Assembly: GCA_028684345.1 (NCBI GenBank)
Contig: JAQUGB010000046.1
Coordinates: 1 to 10,483, forward strand
DNA length: 10,483 bases
Reading direction: 5' to 3'
From: Tepidiphilus sp.
GTDB taxonomy: Bacteria; Pseudomonadota; Gammaproteobacteria; Burkholderiales; Rhodocyclaceae
Shown here: one piece after another, positions 1 through 5,877 of the stretch
How the letters are laid out: each line of letters begins with the position of its first letter
Numbering within the stretch: the first letter of the stretch is position 1
The notes under the pieces: generated by a model
Seen by the model: only the letters and a program-made list of their open reading frames with translations
Told to the model about the DNA's origin: nothing
The model's database searches: none
Program-made: the position numbers and the translations under genes

Positions 1-450
1 GACAAGGATTACGCCGCCTCGGTGATCGGCGTGAGCCCCTTCAAATACAAGCTGCTCGCGTTCTTCACCAGCTCGTTTTTCGGCGGCATGAGCGGGGCCG
101 TGCTGGCCTTCTGCTTTTACCGGGCCGTGACGCCGGAGCAATTCGGTTTCAACGTCTCGACCCAGCTCGTCGCCATGGTGCTCGTCGGCGGCCTGGGCAG
201 TGTGATCGGCGCCTATCTCGGTGCGGCCTTCGTGCTGCTCACGCCGATGATCCTCTCCAACGGCATCGCGGCGCTGTCGGATGCCGGCTGGCTGTCGGTA
301 TCGGCAAACCTCCTCGCGCACCTGCCGCTCATGATCTACGGCGCGCTCATCATCGGCTTTCTGCTCGCTGAACCGTTGGGGCTGGCGAAGCTCTACGACA
401 ACATCCGCAATTACTTTCTCGTGTGGCCGTTCAAGCACTCGCGCCGCTGA
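1..450 (+). CDS. Branched-chain amino acid-type ABC transporter permease, LivM-like (3' part)
   Basis: This is the C-terminal 149 residues of an inner-membrane permease; the reading frame is open from base 1, so the start lies upstream of the window. The opening stretch DKDYAASVIGVSPFKYKLLA followed by FFTSSFFGGMSGAVLAF matches the cytoplasmic coupling loop and next membrane helix of LivM, where the family shows the pattern DxxAAxxxGxxxxxxKLxAF. Three or four hydrophobic segments follow, including a glycine-rich MVLVGGLGSVIGAYLGAAF helix typical of the LivH/LivM family. LivM partners with LivH to form the channel for branched-chain amino acids, and paralogues carry amides, urea or aromatic acids. 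Its stop is 41 bases before the binding-protein gene, so the two are probably cotranscribed. The substrate cannot be read from the sequence. An in-frame GTG at 22 lies inside the coupling motif and is not a credible start. Confidence 0.9.
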   Translation, partial: DKDYAASVIGVSPFKYKLLAFFTSSFFGGMSGAVLAFCFYRAVTPEQFGFNVSTQLVAMVLVGGLGSVIGAYLGAAFVLLTPMILSNGIAALSDAGWLSVSANLLAHLPLMIYGALIIGFLLAEPLGLAKLYDNIRNYFLVWPFKHSRR

Positions 451-478
451 TGGAAATTTCAGGTGGTTCATCACGACA

Positions 479-485
479 AGGAGGA
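479..485 (+). promoter_or_regulatory. Ribosome binding site deciding the start of the binding-protein gene
   Basis: AAGGAGG lies 6 bases before the ATG at 492, close to the ideal Shine-Dalgarno match. The frame stays open upstream to about 423, but that extension would overlap livM and put about 23 non-signal residues before the signal peptide, so 492 is preferred. Confidence 0.85.
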
Positions 486-491
486 GACGTA

Positions 492-1742
492 ATGGAAACG
501 ACGTTCAAGAAAGGCATGCTGGGGGCGCTATTCGCCACGGCTGTATTGGCCGGCGCGCCAGCACTGCAGGCGCAGGAGACGGTGAAGTTCGGCCTGTTCC
601 ACGACTTCACCAAGGTCTACACCTTCGTGGCCGACGAGTTCAGCCAGGGGCAGCGCGACTACCTCACGCTGATCAACGAGGAGGGTGGCATCAAGGGGCA
701 GAAGTTCGAGGCCATCGTGCGCGACCACGGCAACGAGCCGCAGCGCGGCCTGGAGCTCTACAACCGCGCGCGCGAGGAAGGCGCGATCTACTTCATGTTC
801 CTGAGCACGCCGGTGGCCAACGCCGTCGTACCGCGGGCGTTGCAGGACAAGGTGGTACTGGGTACGCCGCTGCACGGGCGAGGTGACGCCATGGTGGGCG
901 AGGCCTTCCCCTACGTCTTCCCCATGATGGCCACTTACTGGTCGCAGGCGACGCGTCTGCTCAAGTACGTCGAGGACACCCAAGGGGGGCTCAAGGGCAA
1001 GAAAATCGCGCACGTGCACATCGATACTCCCTTCGGGCGTGAGCCTTTGCCCATCTTGCAAAAGCTCGCGGAGCAGAAGTCCTTCGAGTTGCGCACGTTC
1101 GCTTATCCGAGTCCGGGTAATGAGCAATCGGCGGTATGGTCGGACGTTCGACGGTATCGTCCCGACTTCGTGCTGATCTGGGGAGCGGGCAACTCGCAGA
1201 TGGTGTCGGTGCGCGAAGCAGTGCGCAACGGCATCGATCCGGCGAAGATCCTGTCGGTGGTCTGGCTCACCGAGACCGACATGAAGAACATCGGCGAGAG
1301 CACGGCCATCGGCATCAAGCGCGTCGAAGTGGTGCAGCCCGGCCGCGATCATCCCATCATCCAGCGCATCCTCGACAAGGTCTACAAGACCGGCAAGGGC
1401 GCCGGGCCAGAAGCGCGAGTGGGTAACACCTACTACAACTACGGCGTGGCCGACATGGTGATCGCGACCGAAGGGGCCAAACTCGCCCTGGAAAAACTCG
1501 GTCCGCCGCTCACCGCCGAAAAACTCAAGGCAGGGTTGGAGATGGTGAACAATCTCGACACCCAAGGCTTCATGCCACCCGTGACGATCACGCCGCAAGA
1601 TCACCAGGGTGGCGGTCAGGCGCGCGTGTCGCAGTGGGACGGCAAAGCCTGGATTCCCGTGAGCGATTGGGCTGCGGCCTATCAGGACGTGGTGTGGGAA
1701 GAAGCCCGCGCGAGCGCGGCGAAGTTCAGCCAGGCGAAATGA
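492..1742 (+). CDS. ABC transporter periplasmic substrate-binding protein, LivJ/LivK-like (Peripla_BP_6)
   Basis: This 416-residue protein is a type I periplasmic binding protein that would deliver a small solute to the LivM-type permease. A signal peptide is clear: METTFKK, then a hydrophobic core (GMLGALFATAVLAG), then a likely cleavage after APALQA before QETVKFG. The mature part follows the family's two-lobe pattern, with a first lobe containing FLSTPVANAVVP and LGTPLHGRGDAM and a second lobe opening near GLKGKKIAHVHIDTPFGRE. The C-terminus carries a conserved-looking NNLDTQGFMPPVTITPQDHQ segment. The protein has no cysteine, so it lacks the disulfide found in E. coli LivJ/LivK. The gene sits between livM and livF, and a strong hairpin follows its stop. 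Similar proteins in betaproteobacteria often lie near acyl- or aryl-CoA ligase genes, so an aromatic or organic acid is as plausible a ligand as leucine; that is inference. Confidence 0.88.
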   Translation: METTFKKGMLGALFATAVLAGAPALQAQETVKFGLFHDFTKVYTFVADEFSQGQRDYLTLINEEGGIKGQKFEAIVRDHGNEPQRGLELYNRAREEGAIYFMFLSTPVANAVVPRALQDKVVLGTPLHGRGDAMVGEAFPYVFPMMATYWSQATRLLKYVEDTQGGLKGKKIAHVHIDTPFGREPLPILQKLAEQKSFELRTFAYPSPGNEQSAVWSDVRRYRPDFVLIWGAGNSQMVSVREAVRNGIDPAKILSVVWLTETDMKNIGESTAIGIKRVEVVQPGRDHPIIQRILDKVYKTGKGAGPEARVGNTYYNYGVADMVIATEGAKLALEKLGPPLTAEKLKAGLEMVNNLDTQGFMPPVTITPQDHQGGGQARVSQWDGKAWIPVSDWAAAYQDVVWEEARASAAKFSQAK

Positions 1743-1750
1743 GGGGAGGC

Positions 1751-1774
1751 GGCGCCGGGGATGTCCCCGGCGCC
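1751..1774 (+). promoter_or_regulatory. Perfect 11-bp inverted repeat between binding-protein gene and livF
   Basis: The arms GGCGCCGGGGA (1751-1761) and TCCCCGGCGCC (1764-1774) are exact reverse complements around a TG centre. In RNA the last pair or two would open to give a workable loop. It starts 8 bases after the binding-protein stop and ends 15 bases before the livF start. No T run follows, so it is not a classical intrinsic terminator. The position fits a 3' mRNA-stabilising or partial-termination hairpin that lets the binding protein be made in excess over the ATPase, as known for malE-malF; that role is inferred. Confidence 0.75.
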
Positions 1775-1789
1775 GTACAGGGAGCGAGC

Positions 1790-2611
1790 ATGAGCCAAAC
1801 GGGCGATACGCGTGGCACGGCCCCCGTGCTGTTGCGACTATCCAACGTCGAAGTGATCTACGACAAGGTGTTCTTGGCGATCAAGGGGATCTCGCTCGAG
1901 ATCCGCGAAGGGGACATGGTGGCGCTGCTCGGCGCGAATGGCGCCGGCAAGAGCACCACGCTGAAATCGGTGAGCGGTCTGCTCGCGCCCGAGCGGGGCG
2001 AGGTGACCCGCGGGCACATCGAGTTCGCCGGTCGCGATCTGGGTTCGCTGCTTGCACCCCAGCGGGTGCATCTGGGCATTGCCCACGTGCTCGAGGGGCG
2101 GCGTGTCTTTGGGCATCTCACGCCGGAGGAGAACCTCGTCGCTGCTTACCGCGGGCGCGATCAGCGGCGCTATCAGCAGTTGCGCGATAGAGTCTACGGC
2201 TACTTTCCGCGCTTGGTCGAGCGGGCGAAGTCGAAGGCGGGCTACCTCTCCGGTGGCGAGCAGCAGATGCTCGCCATCGGGCGTGCGCTCATGACCGAGC
2301 CGAAACTGCTGATGCTCGACGAGCCGAGCCTGGGGCTCTCGCCCTTGCTCGTCAAGGAGATTTTCGGCATCATCCGCGCGATCAACGAGAAAGAGCGCAT
2401 GAGCGTCCTCCTCGTGGAGCAGAACGCCGTGGCGGCCCTGAACGTGGTGCAGTATGCTTACGTCGTCGACCAGGGGCGCATCGTGATGGACGGTCCTGCC
2501 GAGGTGCTACGGCAAAACCCCGATATCCAAGATTTTTACCTGGGGGGCAGTCACGCCGTCGATTACCACAACGTCAAGCACTACCGCCGGCGCAAGCGCT
2601 GGCTCGCTTGA
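1790..2611 (+). CDS. Branched-chain amino acid-type ABC transporter ATP-binding protein, LivF-like
   Basis: This 273-residue cytoplasmic ATPase powers the importer encoded upstream. Walker A is GANGAGKST (residues 48-56), the signature is LSGGEQQ (153-159), and Walker B is LLMLDEP (173-179). The Q-loop region reads LEGRRVF (101-107) and the switch region reads LLVEQNA, with Gln211 where most ABC ATPases have a histidine. Both substitutions are normal for LivF and separate it from LivG. The C-terminus extends past the usual end near DFYLG with a basic tail, NVKHYRRRKRWLA. The start at 1790 is chosen because GGGAG lies just upstream and the domain begins soon after; the frame is open earlier, but that region is the hairpin and the end of the preceding gene. 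The LivG partner and LivH permease are presumably upstream of the window. Confidence 0.92.
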   Translation: MSQTGDTRGTAPVLLRLSNVEVIYDKVFLAIKGISLEIREGDMVALLGANGAGKSTTLKSVSGLLAPERGEVTRGHIEFAGRDLGSLLAPQRVHLGIAHVLEGRRVFGHLTPEENLVAAYRGRDQRRYQQLRDRVYGYFPRLVERAKSKAGYLSGGEQQMLAIGRALMTEPKLLMLDEPSLGLSPLLVKEIFGIIRAINEKERMSVLLVEQNAVAALNVVQYAYVVDQGRIVMDGPAEVLRQNPDIQDFYLGGSHAVDYHNVKHYRRRKRWLA

Positions 2612-2619
2612 AGTGGCGA

Positions 2620-2644
2620 GGGCGCGGCCGCCGCGGCTGCGCCC
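2620..2644. terminator. GC-rich hairpin between convergent livF and thioesterase genes
   Basis: GGGCGC (2620-2625) pairs with GCGCCC (2639-2644). The stem continues inward through one G-T pair and four more pairs, giving about 11 bp with a CCG loop (2631-2633). It fills the gap between two convergent stop codons (2611 and 2646), where a bidirectional transcription end is expected. No T tract follows on either strand, so if it terminates it would do so with Rho or only partly. Its presence is certain; the function is inferred. Confidence 0.5.
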
Positions 2645-2645
2645 A

Positions 2646-3086
2646 TTACTCCCGATCGGGCAAGCCGATCATGGTGGCCGTCATCAACGCCACCTGCTCG
2701 CGCCCGTCCGCGCGTTCCATCCAGCCTTCGCCCAGACACACCGTGAGGGTGCGTCCGGCACGCACCACGCGCCCCACCGCCACCAGGCGATCGCCCTTGG
2801 CGGGGGCGAGCAGGTTGGTCTTGATTTCCACCGAGAGCACCGCATGGCCGGGAGGCATGAGCGAATAGGCGGCATAGCCGAGCGCGCTGTCGAGGACGGT
2901 GATGACGACCCCGGCGTGCAGGAAGCCGTGCTGCTGCGTCAGATCGGCGCGAAAGGGCAGAACGATCTCCACTTCGCCCGGTTCGACCCGGGTGATCTCG
3001 GCGCCAAGGGTCTGCATCACGCGCTGGCGGGAGAAACTATCGCGCACGCGGGCCACGTAGTCGGGATCGACGGCAGTGAAAGGCAT
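2646..3086 (-). CDS. PaaI-family hotdog-fold thioesterase
   Basis: This 146-residue cytoplasmic protein is probably an acyl-CoA thioesterase that hydrolyses short-chain or aryl-acyl CoA thioesters. The hotdog signature is visible as QQHGFLHAGVVITVLDSALG (51-70): His53-Gly54 is the usual helix-capping/oxyanion region and Asp66 lies in the catalytic acid position. A second typical block, SVEIKTNLLAPAKGDRLVA (85-103), is followed by GRVVRAGRTLTVC (105-117), the central strands of the sheet. The length is normal for a one-domain PaaI protein. The start is supported by AGGAGA 7 bases before the ATG. The gene is monocistronic in this window, convergent with livF and divergent from atpI. Its substrate is unknown. 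Paralogues sit in phenylacetate and other CoA-dependent pathways, so a link to the neighbouring importer is possible but not shown. Confidence 0.87.
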   Translation of the reverse strand: MPFTAVDPDYVARVRDSFSRQRVMQTLGAEITRVEPGEVEIVLPFRADLTQQHGFLHAGVVITVLDSALGYAAYSLMPPGHAVLSVEIKTNLLAPAKGDRLVAVGRVVRAGRTLTVCLGEGWMERADGREQVALMTATMIGLPDRE

Positions 3087-3117
3087 GAATTTCTCCTGGA
3101 CAGGAAATCGAACCGTG

Positions 3118-3123
3118 ATTTTA
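3118..3123 (-). promoter_or_regulatory. Possible -10 element for the thioesterase gene
   Basis: Read on the minus strand, TAAAAT lies 31 bases before the thioesterase ATG, a sensible distance for a short leader. The spaced -35 region (around ATCGAA) is a poor match, so this would be a weak or activated promoter. Confidence 0.3.
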
Positions 3124-3140
3124 ATCGAGGGAAAAGCGGA

Positions 3141-3150
3141 TTCGATCGAA
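3141..3150. promoter_or_regulatory. 10-bp perfect palindrome TTCGATCGAA in the divergent intergenic region
   Basis: TTCGATCGAA is its own reverse complement. It lies about 23 bp upstream of the atp -35 box and would also sit near the -35 region of any thioesterase promoter. It could be an operator half or core, but no known regulator was recognised and a 10-bp palindrome can arise by chance. Confidence 0.25.
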
Positions 3151-3173
3151 ACGGGCGAATGGTGTAACGAAGT

Positions 3174-3203
3174 TTGACAGCAGCGCTCGATGTGCTTTAG
3201 AAT
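3174..3203 (+). promoter_or_regulatory. Sigma70-type promoter of the atp operon
   Basis: The -35 box is a perfect TTGACA (3174-3179) and the -10 box is TAGAAT (3198-3203), five of six to consensus, with an 18-bp spacer. The expected transcription start is near 3210, leaving a leader of about 25 bases before the chosen atpI start. It is the best promoter match I found in the window and lies just before the nine-gene operon. Strong constitutive expression is inferred. Confidence 0.8.
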
Positions 3204-3219
3204 CCACGGGATTTTTCGC

Positions 3220-3225
3220 AGGGGG
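3220..3225 (+). promoter_or_regulatory. Ribosome binding site deciding a GTG start for atpI
   Basis: AGGGGG lies 8 bases before the GTG at 3234. The other in-frame GTG at 3225 overlaps this purine run and could not use it, and the ATG at 3249 has no comparable site. Confidence 0.6.
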
Positions 3226-3233
3226 TGGCCGCT

Positions 3234-3590
3234 GTGGGCACGGGTTTGATGCGCCTCGCGGCATGGCAGTTGGTTGTCGGGCTGCTCGTCGTGCTGGCGG
3301 CTTGGGCCGTGGCCGGGGAGGCGGCGGGTCGATCGGCGGCGATCGGAGCGTTCTCGGTGTGTATCCCCAATGCCGCGTTCGCCGCTTATCTGACGTTGCG
3401 CGCATGCTTGGGCTCACCCTCGGCAGTCGGATTCTTGGCCGGTGAGTTTTTGAAGATCGCCGCCATCGTGCTGTTGCTGTTCGCGTTCGTGCGACAGGGG
3501 GCCGTGGAGAGCTGGCCGGCGCTGCTCGCGGGCTTGATCGTGGCGCTCTATGCGAACGTGGCGGTTGCTGGATTTTTACGCAAAATCTGA
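3234..3590 (+). CDS. atpI: ATP synthase protein I (AtpI)
   Basis: AtpI is a small inner-membrane protein, not part of the finished enzyme, that is thought to assist c-ring assembly and perhaps cation supply. With the GTG start at 3234 it has 118 residues, a normal length. Four hydrophobic segments are visible: WQLVVGLLVVLAAWAVAG, then an Ala/Gly-rich helix containing IGAFSVCIPNAAFAAYL, then GEFLKIAAIVLLLFAF, then a C-terminal ALLAGLIVALYANVAV helix. The proline/asparagine pair in helix 2 and the GEFLK motif are typical of proteobacterial AtpI. It is the first gene of the operon, directly behind the TTGACA promoter, and ends 9 bases before atpB. The start is the uncertain part: 3225, 3234 and 3249 are all possible, and ribosome-site spacing favours 3234. 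Identification rests on position plus these motifs. Confidence 0.85.
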   Translation: MGTGLMRLAAWQLVVGLLVVLAAWAVAGEAAGRSAAIGAFSVCIPNAAFAAYLTLRACLGSPSAVGFLAGEFLKIAAIVLLLFAFVRQGAVESWPALLAGLIVALYANVAVAGFLRKI

Positions 3591-3599
3591 GGGAAAAGC

Positions 3600-4451
3600 A
3601 TGACTGCAAGCGCACAGGGGCCAACGGCGTCCGAATATGTCGTCCATCACTTGACCCACTTGAATACCCTGGGTGGGCCGCAGAAAGACATCGTCGACTT
3701 TTCGGTGATCAATCTCGATACGCTCTTTTTCTCGGTTCTGCTGGGAGGGCTGACGGTCTACCTCCTGTATCGGGCGGCGAGAAAAGCCACATCCGGCGTG
3801 CCGACGCGCTTTCAGGCGGCGGTCGAGATCCTGGTCGAGATGGTTGCCGATCAGGCCAAGGGGGTGATTCACAGCGCCGAATCGCGCAAGTTCGTCGCGC
3901 CCCTCGGGCTGACCGTGTTCATCTGGATTTTCTTCATGAACGCGATGGATCTGGTGCCGGTCGACCTATTGCCCCGTATTTGGGAAGGAGTTTATGCGGC
4001 TGGCGGGGGTGACCCGCACCACGCTTATCTCCGCGTGGTGGCCACGGCGGACATCAATGCTACTCTGGGGATGTCCATCGGAGTTCTGCTCATCTGCATT
4101 TATTACAACGTGAAGATCAAGGGACTCGGGGGGTGGTTGCATGAGCTCTTCACCGCGCCCTTCGGCAGCCATCCGCTGCTCTACCCGATCAACTTTCTCA
4201 TGCAGATCATCGAGTTCCTTGCGAAAACGCTCTCGCACGGGCTGCGACTCTTCGGCAACATGTACGCCGGTGAGCTCATCTTCATTCTGATTGCGCTGCT
4301 CGGTGGTACCGCCACCGTGCTCGGTTTCGTCGGCCATGTCCTGGCCGGTACGGCGTGGGCCATCTTTCACATTCTGATCATCACCTTGCAGGCGTTCATC
4401 TTCATGATGCTGACGCTGGTCTATGTGGGACAAGCCCACGAGGGGCATTGA
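3600..4451 (+). CDS. atpB: F0F1 ATP synthase subunit a
   Basis: Subunit a is the membrane stator that holds the two proton half-channels beside the c-ring. The protein has 283 residues and about five or six membrane helices. The key motif LSHGLRLFGNMYAGELIF places the essential arginine at Arg216 (E. coli Arg210) and the channel glutamate at Glu225 (E. coli Glu219). Further on, AIFHILIITLQAFIF carries His257 and Gln264, matching E. coli His245 and Gln252. The N-terminal 38 residues are hydrophilic and probably periplasmic. GAGGG lies 6 bases before the ATG, overlapping the atpI stop. Nothing is missing; the first half, including the NAMDLVPVDLLP segment, follows the betaproteobacterial pattern. 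Confidence 0.97.
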   Translation: MTASAQGPTASEYVVHHLTHLNTLGGPQKDIVDFSVINLDTLFFSVLLGGLTVYLLYRAARKATSGVPTRFQAAVEILVEMVADQAKGVIHSAESRKFVAPLGLTVFIWIFFMNAMDLVPVDLLPRIWEGVYAAGGGDPHHAYLRVVATADINATLGMSIGVLLICIYYNVKIKGLGGWLHELFTAPFGSHPLLYPINFLMQIIEFLAKTLSHGLRLFGNMYAGELIFILIALLGGTATVLGFVGHVLAGTAWAIFHILIITLQAFIFMMLTLVYVGQAHEGH

Positions 4452-4506
4452 GCCGAGGCCGGTGGCGGGATCGCGTTTCGCTGCCGGCAGTCGCGCGTAA
4501 ACGTTG

Positions 4507-4547
4507 TAAAATCTTGCTTTTCTTTTTTCGTCATCAACCACTAGGAG
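4507..4547 (+). promoter_or_regulatory. U-rich translation initiation leader of atpE
   Basis: The 101-base gap between atpB and atpE ends in an A/T-rich island quite unlike its surroundings: TTGTAAAAT, then a nearly pure T tract (4518-4528, one C), then AGGAG (4543-4547) 5 bases before the ATG. A U-rich element before the Shine-Dalgarno resembles the E. coli atpE translational enhancer, which raises c-subunit synthesis to supply the multi-copy c-ring. TAAAAT (4507-4512) could also be a -10 box, but no good -35 lies at the right distance. The enhancer role is inferred. Confidence 0.55.
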
Positions 4548-4552
4548 TCGTC

Positions 4553-4798
4553 ATGGAAAACGTTCTGGGTCTCGTCGCGCTCGCCGCTGGTCTGATCATT
4601 GGTCTCGGTGCCATCGGTGCCTGTATCGGGATCGGTATCATGGGTTCGAAATATCTCGAAGCTTCCGCCCGTCAGCCCGAGCTGATGAATGCGCTGCAAA
4701 CCAAGATGTTCCTGCTTGCCGGCCTGATCGACGCTGCGTTCCTGATCGGTGTCGGTATCGCGATGATGTTCGCGTTCGCCAACCCGTTCCAGCTCTGA
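4553..4798 (+). CDS. atpE: F0F1 ATP synthase subunit c
   Basis: Subunit c is the proteolipid that forms the proton-driven rotor ring. It has 81 residues folded as two membrane helices. Helix 1 contains the tight-packing glycine pattern GLGAIGACIGIGIMG, the polar loop is ARQPEL (Arg40-Gln41-Pro42), which contacts gamma and epsilon, and helix 2 carries the ion-binding Asp60 in AGLIDAAFLIGVG. Asp followed by Ala-Ala, without the Gln/Glu/Ser-Thr set of sodium-binding c subunits, indicates proton coupling. The start has AGGAG 5 bases upstream and a U-rich leader before it. The sequence closely follows the betaproteobacterial c subunit. Confidence 0.98.
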   Translation: MENVLGLVALAAGLIIGLGAIGACIGIGIMGSKYLEASARQPELMNALQTKMFLLAGLIDAAFLIGVGIAMMFAFANPFQL

Positions 4799-4847
4799 TC
4801 CTCGGAGTCGTGAACGCCCAACCGTCTTTTCAAAGGGGGCAGACGTC

Positions 4848-5321
4848 GTGAATTTGAACGCAACCCTCATCGCCCAGCTGGTCGTGTTCTTCATCCTCGG
4901 CTGGTTCACGATGAAATACGTGTGGCCGCCGATCGTCAAGGCGCTCGACGAGCGTTCGGCCAAGATCGCGGAAGGGCTGGCAGCAGCCGACAAGGCCAAG
5001 GCGGATCTGGCGCTGGCCGAGAAAAAGGCGGTCGAAGAGCTGCGCAAGGCGCGCGAGGAAGCGGCCCAGATGCGTGCCGCGGCCGACAAGCAGATCGCCA
5101 AGCTGATGGAAGACGCCCGCGCCGAATCTGCCCGCATCATCGCCCAGGCGCGTGAGGCGGCAGAGCAGGAAGCGCGCGCCGCCGTCGAGCGGGTCAAGGA
5201 AGAGCTGCGCGAGGAGGTCGCTCGGATCGCGGTTGCCGGGGCCGAACGCATCTTGCGCCGTGAGATCGACGCCAAGGCTCATGCCGAGCTCTTGGCCAAC
5301 CTCAAAAAGGAACTCGTCTAA
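4848..5321 (+). CDS. atpF: F0F1 ATP synthase subunit b
   Basis: Subunit b forms the peripheral stalk linking F0 to F1. The protein has 157 residues: a single N-terminal membrane helix (about residues 5-25, LIAQLVVFFILGWFTMKYV) followed by a long Ala/Glu/Lys/Arg-rich helix for right-handed coiled-coil dimerisation. The start codon is GTG at 4848, preceded by AAGGGGG about 8 bases upstream; no ATG is placed at the expected N-terminus, and MNLNATLIAQLVVFF is the classic beginning in this group. The C-terminal GAERILRREIDAKAHAELLA region matches the delta-binding end. The stop is 3 bases before the atpH start, which suggests translational coupling. Confidence 0.96.
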   Translation: MNLNATLIAQLVVFFILGWFTMKYVWPPIVKALDERSAKIAEGLAAADKAKADLALAEKKAVEELRKAREEAAQMRAAADKQIAKLMEDARAESARIIAQAREAAEQEARAAVERVKEELREEVARIAVAGAERILRREIDAKAHAELLANLKKELV

Positions 5322-5324
5322 GCC

Positions 5325-5867
5325 ATGGCCGAAAAAGTCACCATCGCTCGCCCCTATGCGGAGGCTGCGTTCTCGCTGGCGCTCGGGGCAGGTGCGCTGG
5401 AGGCCTGGTCGCAAGCGCTGGAGCGGCTCGCCGCCCTCGTCACCCTCGACGAGGTGCGTAGCGTCCTGCTCGATCCCAAGGTCGACGATGAAAGCAAGGC
5501 AGGTCTGCTCCTGGATCTCGCCGGAGTCGGCCAGCAACTGCCCGAAGCGGTGCAGAATTTCGTGCGGATGTTGGTAAAGAACGACCGTGTCTTGCTCCTG
5601 CCGGAGATCCATGCGCTGTTCGTCGCCCGGAAGAACGATCACGAAGGCGTCGCCGTTGCCAAGGTCACGAGCGCGTTTGCGCTCGACGAGGCGACTCGGG
5701 AACGTCTCAGGCAAGACCTGGAAGCCCATTTCAAGAAAAAACTGCAACTCGAAATCACCGTCGATCCGGAGCTGATCGGAGGGGTGCGGGTGCAGGTGGG
5801 CGACGAAGTGATCGACGCTTCCGTACGTGGCAAGCTCGCGAACCTGGCCGCTGCGCTCAAAATCTAG
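5325..5867 (+). CDS. atpH: F0F1 ATP synthase subunit delta
   Basis: Delta joins the top of the alpha3beta3 head to the b dimer. The protein has 180 residues, typical for the family. The N-terminal helical domain begins VTIARPYAEAAFSLAL, the usual OSCP/delta opening, and the C-terminal domain holds ITVDPELIGGVRVQVGDEVI followed by DASVRGKLANLAAAL, matching the conserved PROSITE-type signature region. Its ribosome site is weak: AAGGAA lies 12 bases before the ATG, inside the end of atpF, so ribosomes finishing atpF probably re-initiate here. Its own TAG stop overlaps the AGGAG used by atpA. Confidence 0.96.
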   Translation: MAEKVTIARPYAEAAFSLALGAGALEAWSQALERLAALVTLDEVRSVLLDPKVDDESKAGLLLDLAGVGQQLPEAVQNFVRMLVKNDRVLLLPEIHALFVARKNDHEGVAVAKVTSAFALDEATRERLRQDLEAHFKKKLQLEITVDPELIGGVRVQVGDEVIDASVRGKLANLAAALKI

Positions 5868-5877
5868 GAGTCATTCG

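Noticed and set aside
528..1604. 358-codon minus-strand open frame inside the binding-protein gene
   Set aside because: Antisense shadow with low-complexity His/Leu/Arg composition; the plus strand has a signal peptide, ribosome site and family motifs.
2008..2050. LivF switch-loop Gln211 and Q-loop Glu102 as possible inactivating changes
   Set aside because: The LivF subfamily normally reads EGRRVF and VEQN at these places, so the enzyme looks intact.
4452..4530. T run before atpE as an intrinsic terminator between atpB and atpE
   Set aside because: The only nearby palindrome (CTGCCGGCAG, 4481-4490) is about 27 bases before the T run and cannot form a loop, so the required stem-then-T arrangement is absent.
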